64,000 nucleotides of DNA from PHBD01 sp964578535 (GTDB lineage Bacteria; Desulfobacterota; Syntrophia; Syntrophales; PHBD01). The notes under the pieces were generated by a model. It searched no databases and was not told where the DNA came from. It was given only the letters and a program-made list of their open reading frames with translations. The position numbers and the translations under genes are program-made. Every line of letters begins with the position of its first letter. Positions within the stretch are counted from its first letter, which is position 1. The stretch lies in the NCBI GenBank assembly GCA_964578535.1, contig CAZODI010000009.1, positions 29,512-93,511 of the forward strand. The letters run 5' to 3'. This document shows, piece by piece, positions 59,297 through 64,000 of this stretch.

Positions 59297-60265
59297 ATGA
59301 ACAGAGATGAGTATATCTGGGACTACAGGAATCCTTATGAATGGATGGGTCGGACAGTGCAGGCGAAATTCCCGCCGATGATCATCACGTGTGCCGTTAC
59401 CGGCGGGGTGCAGGGCAAGGAAATGAATGAGAACCTGCCGGAGACGGCGGAAGAGCAGGCCGATGCGGTTTACGAGGCTTACAAAGCGGGGGCCGTCTCC
59501 GTTCACCTCCATGCCCGCGTTCCGGGCAACCAGTCCCTCACGACGTCCGATCCGGCGGATTACTCAAAGATCAACCGCCTCATCCGGGAACGCTGCCCGG
59601 ACATCATCATCAACAACACCACCGGTGGAGGGCCATGGCTGACCACGGAGCAGCGAATGTGCTGCCTTTTTGCCGATCCGCCTCCGGACATGGCAAGCCT
59701 GAACCTGGGGCCTTTCATGCTCAAGATGCCCCTCAAGGATCGCAAGGAGCCTCTGCCCAATCCGCGTCCCGGTTTTCTCTTCGATCAGTGCATCCCAGCC
59801 AGTTATGCCGATGTCAATCTCTATGCGAAAACCATGAAAGAGAAAGGGATCAAGCCCGAGATCGAACTGTATCATCCTGGTCAGTACTGGGTCCTGCAGG
59901 ATCTGATCCGGGAAGGGAACCTGGATGCCCCCTACATGGTGCAGTTTGTCATGGGTTTTCAGACCTCTTCGTTTCCAACCCCGGCCAACCTCCTGGGACT
60001 GATCAACGAGCTTCCTCCCCAATCCATGTTCGCCGTCATCGGCGTCGGGCCTTTCCAGTTGGCCATGAACACAATGGGAATCCTGCTGGGAGGGCATGTT
60101 CGGGTCGGCATGGAAGACAACATGTATTATCGAAAGGGGGAGAAATTGAAGAGCAACGCGCAACTGGTAGCCAGAATCAAGCGCATCGCCCTTGAGATGA
60201 ACCGTGAGATTGCGACCGTGGCCCAAGCCAGGGAAATGCTCGGGTTACCGCCGGCCGGGAAATGA
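59297..60265 (+). CDS. Beta-keto acid cleavage enzyme (BKACE, DUF849), second copy
   Basis: A 322-residue BKACE protein. GAVSVHLHARVPGNQS carries the H-x-H metal pair, GGHVRVGMEDN the later conserved Glu, and MIITCAVTGGVQG the start. It shares the fold with the copy at 25934 but is 32 residues longer, with an added N-terminal arm (YIWDYRNPYEWMGRTVQ). The two probably use different keto acids. The ATG at 59297 follows AAGGAGGGCACG. It could be under the divergent MarR regulator. Confidence 0.9.
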   Translation: MNRDEYIWDYRNPYEWMGRTVQAKFPPMIITCAVTGGVQGKEMNENLPETAEEQADAVYEAYKAGAVSVHLHARVPGNQSLTTSDPADYSKINRLIRERCPDIIINNTTGGGPWLTTEQRMCCLFADPPPDMASLNLGPFMLKMPLKDRKEPLPNPRPGFLFDQCIPASYADVNLYAKTMKEKGIKPEIELYHPGQYWVLQDLIREGNLDAPYMVQFVMGFQTSSFPTPANLLGLINELPPQSMFAVIGVGPFQLAMNTMGILLGGHVRVGMEDNMYYRKGEKLKSNAQLVARIKRIALEMNREIATVAQAREMLGLPPAGK

Positions 60266-60277
60266 TCGGTCGGGAAA

Positions 60278-60311
60278 CCTGGGAAAGGGACGACCCGTTC
60301 CCTTTCCCAGG
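60278..60311. terminator. Hairpin between the convergent BKACE and PilZ genes
   Basis: CCTGGGAAAGGGA (60278-60290) and TCCCTTTCCCAGG (60299-60311) form a perfect 13-bp stem with an 8-base loop. No strong T run follows, so it may work as a bidirectional terminator or stabilise 3' ends. Confidence 0.7.
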
Positions 60312-60348
60312 AATTCATTCCTTCACGTTTCGATACGGCAGAGGTTAC

Positions 60349-61017
60349 TTACTCCTGCAGGCTGGTAATGATTTCCCGGATGAACGTCAATGCTTTCGTC
60401 TGAAGCTCCGTTTCGATCCCGTCTTTGATCGAAAAACCAATCGTCACCTGCTGTTTGTCCACCACCATGGAACGAAGTTCCACGACCAGCGTCTGCATGG
60501 TTTCCTCACCGAGAAACCGGAATGAGAGATTGAGCGTATCGCCCACGTTCAGTTTATCGAGATCTGTGCAAGCGCTTGCCTTCGCCCGGAACCTGCATCC
60601 CCCCATGCTCATGTCGTTGATGAAGCCTTTGCATTCCATCTCATCGGGGATCCCCTCCAGGTGGATGGACGCGGGGATCAGACAATCGAAACGCTCGTTC
60701 TTTCTCGTGTTATGGCTTTCAATGGATTCAGGGTAGGAAAGGAGATAAAGACGAACAGGTTCTTTGATGGCGCCGATGAGGGTTGACCGGAATCCGAAGA
60801 CCTTCCCGGAATGAAGATAGCGGACGATGACATGATTCTTCTGATAGAGCTTCGAGGCCAAGTCCGGAACATGCGGCATTTTCACGAGCAGGTATCGACC
60901 GTGCTCCGCCCCGATCAGAAGGCTCTTGAACGTACCGATTCCTTCAACAGTCAGTTGCATGGGCAATTCCAGGGCAACCCCCGGACACATTTCAACACTG
61001 CTGCTTTCGTTCTCCAT
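60349..61017 (-). CDS. PilZ-domain protein (YcgR-like)
   Basis: A 222-residue protein. The N-terminal half resembles the YcgR flagellar-brake domain; the C-terminal PilZ domain has the c-di-GMP motif RKNERFDC (R-x3-R) and the following DMSMGGCRF (D-x-S-x-x-G). It should bind cyclic di-GMP and act on motility or pili. The ATG at 61017 has AAGGAGAG 8 bases upstream; a GTG three codons earlier lies too close. It follows the pilin gene by 38 bp... on the same strand, which hints at pilus control. Confidence 0.88.
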   Translation of the reverse strand: MENESSSVEMCPGVALELPMQLTVEGIGTFKSLLIGAEHGRYLLVKMPHVPDLASKLYQKNHVIVRYLHSGKVFGFRSTLIGAIKEPVRLYLLSYPESIESHNTRKNERFDCLIPASIHLEGIPDEMECKGFINDMSMGGCRFRAKASACTDLDKLNVGDTLNLSFRFLGEETMQTLVVELRSMVVDKQQVTIGFSIKDGIETELQTKALTFIREIITSLQE

Positions 61018-61054
61018 GCAGCACACTCTCCTTCACTGGACAATCCACCCACCG

Positions 61055-61426
61055 TCAGGGCGAAATGGCGCCGGTGTTGTTCACCGAGTAGGTTTTGCCT
61101 CCGCTTGTGTGGACGGACGTGATGGACAGGCCGGACATGGTTCCGTTCACAACCGTGGTCGTCACTCCGGCCGTCGACTTGAAGCCGCTTGTGGACAGGA
61201 TTGCAAGATCCACCGTAGCTGTCGGCGAGTCGGTGAAAAACGTCTGGGATGCCGTAAAGGCATTTTTCACGTCGGACTTTGCCGCGGCTTCGTATCCCCT
61301 CGTGCGGTAGGCTGTGAACTGCGGGATGGCGATGGCCGCCAGGATGCCGATGATGGCAATGACGATCATCAATTCGATGAGGGTGAATCCTGCATCTCCT
61401 TTACGCCGCCGGAATCGGTTCAACAT
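61055..61426 (-). CDS. Type IV pilin (PilA-like)
   Basis: A 123-residue pilin. Prepilin cleavage site GDAG|FTLIELMIVIAIIGILAAIAIPQF has Phe+1 and Glu+5, followed by the hydrophobic helix and a short globular domain (about 65 residues). Such short pilins occur in Desulfobacterota. Few aromatic residues are visible in the mature sequence beyond the N-terminus, so I would not assume it conducts electrons. The ATG at 61426 follows AAGGAGGGTCTGC. No other pilus gene is nearby. Confidence 0.92.
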   Translation of the reverse strand: MLNRFRRRKGDAGFTLIELMIVIAIIGILAAIAIPQFTAYRTRGYEAAAKSDVKNAFTASQTFFTDSPTATVDLAILSTSGFKSTAGVTTTVVNGTMSGLSITSVHTSGGKTYSVNNTGAISP

Positions 61427-61577
61427 TGCAGACCCTCCTTTTCTGGAACAAAACAGGTTGCCGTTTCCGGACATTTTCGTCCGGTCTCCGCCTCCCGAAA
61501 CGCATCTTGTCATATCAAATCATTTCTGCGGAATCCAGCGTCCAGCATTCGTAACGCTGTCCGATCGGCTTGGTTTT

Positions 61578-63404
61578 TCATGTCTCGCGATCCTCCTTTC
61601 GCTGGAGCGACATCCGCCGGATGGGATCAAGTTCCGACTTGCGCAAGCGGATGCTCTGCGGAGTAATTTCCACCTGCTCGTCCACTGCGATAAATTCAAT
61701 GGACTGATCCAGCGACAAGGGACGAGGCGGTCTCAGCGTCACGGTAGCCTCCGCCGTTGAGCTCCGGATATTCGTCAGTTTCTTTTCTTTCGTAATGTTT
61801 ACCGTCAGGTCGCCGGCGCGGTTTCTTTCGCCGACGATCATCCCGGCATAGACCTCGGTTCCGACTTCGACAAACAGCTCTCCCCGGTCTACCATTGCGA
61901 GGCTGGCGTAGGTCGTCACACGCCCGCTCCGGTCGGCCAGGATCGCCCCGCTGGCCCTTTGCGGGATGGGACCGAACCACGGCTGGTATTCCTCGAAAAG
62001 TGTATTCATGACGCCGGATCCTTTCGTGTCTGTCATGAAATGACTGCGAAATCCGATCAGGCCGCGGGAGGGAACCAGGAACTCCAGATTGATCCGGCCG
62101 CTTCCCTTATTGATGAGCTGAACCATCCGTCCTTTCCGGATCGACAATTTTTCCGTAACGATGCCGACGAACTCGTCCGGAACATCAATGAATACCCGCT
62201 CCACCGGCTCGCAGATCCTGCCGTCGATATTCTTCGTGATGACATTCGGTTTGGACACCATCAACTCATATCCTTCCCGTCGCATCGTTTCGATCAGCAC
62301 GGCCATCTGCAGTTCCCCCCGGCCGCAGACCTCGAAGGCATCCCTGCGTTCGAGACGCTTCAACTGCAGCGCGACGTTCCGGAGGCTCTCCTTTTCCAGG
62401 CGTTCCAGAAGGTGTCTGGATGTCAGGTATTTCCCCTCCCTTCCCGCCAGGGGGCTGTTGTTGACGGAAAAGATCATGGAGACGGTGGGCTCGTCGACGC
62501 GGATCCGGGGCAGCGGAAGCGGATGGTCCTGGGATGAGATGGTGTCCCCGATGGTGATGGATGGAACACCGGCAATGGCCACAATGTCGCCTGCCTCGAC
62601 CGTGTCGACCTGTTTTTTCTTCAGGCCGTGAAACTGGTACAGGGCGGAAAACCGGATGCCTGTCGATACCGTTTCCTCCCCGCAGAGAGCATAGGGCTGG
62701 TTCATCGACAGCGTTCCGTGCATCAGGCGCCCGATGGCAATCTGCCCTACGTAGGGATCATAGTCCAGGTTTGTCACCAGAAACTGGGGGATCCGCGCGT
62801 CGTCCGCTTCGGGGCCGGGGATGACTTCGCAGATCACTTCCAGCAGGGGCCTGACGTCTTCCGAGGCGTCGCCGAGCGTCCGATGGGCGATTCCCTTCTT
62901 GGCATTGGTATAGAGGATGGGAAACTCGATCTGCTCTTCTCCTGCATCGAGATCAATGAACATGTCATAAATTTCCGTGATGACCTCGTCGATTCGGATG
63001 TCGCCGCGATCGATCTTGTTGATGACGACAACAATGGGCAGTTTCCTGGCGAGAGCCTTCTTGACGACAAAACGCGTCTGCGGAAGCGGACCCTCGCTCG
63101 CATCGACGAGCAGAATCGCACCGTCGACCATGTTGAGGCTTCGCTCTACTTCTCCTCCAAAATCCGCATGGCCCGGCGTGTCGACGATGTTGATCTTGAC
63201 ATCCTCGTATTGGATTGCCGTATTTTTCGCCATGATGGTGATGCCCCGCTCTCTCTCGAGATCCATCGAGTCCATCACCCGCTCGACAACCTCCTGGTGT
63301 TCCCGGAAGGTCCCCGTCTGCTTGAGCATGGCGTCAACCAGGGTTGTCTTTCCATGATCGACATGGGCGATAATGGCAATGTTTCGTATGTTCTGCTTGC
63401 GCAT
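61578..63404 (-). CDS. typA: Translational GTPase TypA/BipA
   Basis: A 608-residue ribosome-binding GTPase. G1 is AHVDHGKTTL, G2 contains RGITI (ERERGITIMAKN), G3 is DTPGHADF, and G4 is NKIDR. EF-G-like domains II, III and V follow, then the BipA-specific C-terminus ending in SIEFIAVDEQVEITPQSIRLRKSELDPIRR. It assists 50S assembly and stress adaptation. The ATG at 63404 follows AAGGACGTTGCC; the longer frame to 63581 is not conserved. Confidence 0.97.
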   Translation of the reverse strand: MRKQNIRNIAIIAHVDHGKTTLVDAMLKQTGTFREHQEVVERVMDSMDLERERGITIMAKNTAIQYEDVKINIVDTPGHADFGGEVERSLNMVDGAILLVDASEGPLPQTRFVVKKALARKLPIVVVINKIDRGDIRIDEVITEIYDMFIDLDAGEEQIEFPILYTNAKKGIAHRTLGDASEDVRPLLEVICEVIPGPEADDARIPQFLVTNLDYDPYVGQIAIGRLMHGTLSMNQPYALCGEETVSTGIRFSALYQFHGLKKKQVDTVEAGDIVAIAGVPSITIGDTISSQDHPLPLPRIRVDEPTVSMIFSVNNSPLAGREGKYLTSRHLLERLEKESLRNVALQLKRLERRDAFEVCGRGELQMAVLIETMRREGYELMVSKPNVITKNIDGRICEPVERVFIDVPDEFVGIVTEKLSIRKGRMVQLINKGSGRINLEFLVPSRGLIGFRSHFMTDTKGSGVMNTLFEEYQPWFGPIPQRASGAILADRSGRVTTYASLAMVDRGELFVEVGTEVYAGMIVGERNRAGDLTVNITKEKKLTNIRSSTAEATVTLRPPRPLSLDQSIEFIAVDEQVEITPQSIRLRKSELDPIRRMSLQRKEDRET

Positions 63405-63709
63405 GGCAACGTCCTTTATTCGCTTCTCAGCTTTTGGAATCGTGAGACCATAGCAGAGGAAGGGGCGACGTGCAAAAAAAACAAAGCCTGCCCCGCGAAA
63501 AGCGGTCGTTTCCCCGGACATATCTCTGCGTAGACCGGGATCGATCCTGTGCTCCCTGCTCCTGTCGCTGTTCCAATGCATAAACTATTGATTTATTGGA
63601 TGGATTGCTTGCAAGGACGACGGGTGGGGTGGGGCTGACCCGATCAGGGCGCCCGGTCTCGTTTATAGATTTGTGATATCAGCATGATAGGGGTAACACC
63701 CGGACCCCC
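63405..63709. other. Intergenic region between typA and the 6S-like RNA
   Basis: About 305 bp without a gene. It should contain the typA promoter on the minus strand. Nothing else stands out. Confidence 0.4.
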
Positions 63710-63738
63710 TTGACAAGGGAATTCGTTCGTTCTATGGG
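63710..63738 (+). promoter_or_regulatory. Promoter of the 6S-like RNA
   Basis: TTGACA (63710-63715), 17 bp, TATGGG (63733-63738). The -35 box is perfect; transcription would start near 63745. Confidence 0.65.
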
Positions 63739-63744
63739 GAAATC

Positions 63745-63940
63745 AAAAGTTGGAAGATTCTGCGGTGCTCGTTATCGTTCCGGATGGCTGAACCAACACA
63801 TAAGAGCGTCAGGGTCTTATTGGTGGATGCCACCCGAGGAAGACCGACTCGTTCAACAAAGGGAATTCAGTCCCGTCCCAGCGAGACGGCAACCGCGGAT
63901 CATATGTCCCCCGACGGATCTCCCGCCGGGGGTTTTTTTA
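63745..63940 (+). ncRNA. ssrS: Probable 6S RNA
   Basis: An unannotated stretch of about 195 nt between a good promoter and a strong terminator. It has the 6S plan: a closing stem TCTGCGGTG (63759-63767) against CAACCGCGGA (63890-63899), large internal bubbles, and a terminal hairpin built on ATAAGA/TCTTAT. The 5' CTGCGGTG-CTCGT resembles the conserved 6S 5' arm. The terminator is CCCCCGACGG (63908-63917)/CCGCCGGGGG (63923-63932) plus seven T. 6S RNA mimics an open promoter and binds the housekeeping RNA polymerase. A different structured sRNA is possible. Confidence 0.6.
63908..63939 (+). terminator. Terminator of the 6S-like RNA
   Basis: CCCCCGACGG pairs with CCGCCGGGGG (one mismatch) over a short loop, followed by TTTTTTT. 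Confidence 0.9.
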
Positions 63941-64000
63941 TGTGACTGATCGTTTCGTTCAAGCCGGTTGAACGAAGCATCTTCCGAATCCCTCCCGGAA
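63941..64000. other. Window end, no feature identified
   Basis: The last 60 bases contain a short inverted repeat (TTCGTTCAA...TTGAACGAA, about 63955-63976), perhaps an operator of the next gene. Confidence 0.4.

Noticed and set aside
61055..61426. Electrically conductive pilin
   Set aside because: The short pilin form is compatible, but the mature sequence shows few aromatic residues, so I do not claim conductivity.
1..64000. CRISPR arrays, IS transposases, prophage genes or complete riboswitches
   Set aside because: No regular repeat-spacer pattern, transposase or phage structural gene was seen, and no riboswitch class could be supported.

Overview
The window looks like a chromosomal segment of a GC-rich, anaerobic, probably syntrophic deltaproteobacterium-type organism (Syntrophales/Desulfobacterota-like). 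This is inferred from the gene mix: acyl-CoA dehydrogenase, DUF35/thiolase modules, beta-keto acid cleavage enzymes, ADP-forming acyl-CoA synthetase, a lone molybdopterin oxidoreductase, a bacterial deoxyhypusine synthase-like gene and a type IV pilin. No marker gene proves the taxon. Two perfect 16-bp parS sites (8478 and 20321) suggest the segment lies in the origin-proximal part of the chromosome.

Layout. 1-4.7 kb: 5' part of xseA, a deoxyhypusine synthase family gene, and an Mla-type lipid transport operon (mlaE, a P-loop-less ABC ATPase relic, mlaD, lipoprotein). 4.9-9.9 kb: FAH-family hydrolase, HtrA protease, and an overlapping trio of DNA glycosylase, PHP phosphoesterase and acyltransferase. 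10-16.2 kb: acyl-CoA block with an APH-type kinase and an ACAD10/11-type dehydrogenase side by side (a likely 4-hydroxyacyl-CoA module), a histidine phosphatase, a beta-alpha fused ADP-forming acyl-CoA synthetase and a NUDT19-like Nudix enzyme. 16.2-25 kb: lon, hsp20, Nudix, cupin, polA, a SagB-type nitroreductase and an amidohydrolase. 25.1-28.3 kb: tRNA-Arg followed by an AT-rich scar, a BKACE gene, a broken alpha/beta hydrolase and a secreted double Tudor-knot protein. 28.6-38.7 kb: mostly exported proteins (caspase-like, TPR, M23, DUF4124, a TIM-barrel-like protein) mixed with an M24 peptidase, MaoC, a polysaccharide deacetylase and an MBL-fold gene. 39.1-43.3 kb: DUF35-thiolase-thiolase-DUF35-PP2C operon. 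44.3-46.5 kb: a TetR gene and a flavoprotein gene sharing an operator, then a methyltransferase. 46.5-58.9 kb: seven-PAS hybrid kinase, CoA ligase, ferredoxin-reductase-like enzyme, CrtI-like oxidoreductase, a 478-bp palindromic element, molybdopterin oxidoreductase and MarR. 59.3-64 kb: second BKACE, PilZ protein, pilin, typA and a 6S-like RNA.

How it fits together. Many genes activate, oxidise or cleave CoA thioesters (CoA ligase, ADP-forming synthetase, acyl-CoA dehydrogenase, MaoC, thiolases, BKACE), with flavin, iron-sulphur and molybdenum proteins available for electron disposal. This fits growth on organic or aromatic acids. The least ordinary features are the nested inverted-repeat element at 55747-56224 (with a related arm at 1734), the paired DUF35/thiolase operon in which one thiolase lacks its nucleophile and histidine, the split ACAD10/11-like pair, and the ATPase relic in the Mla operon. 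All functions are read from sequence motifs alone; no database search was run.
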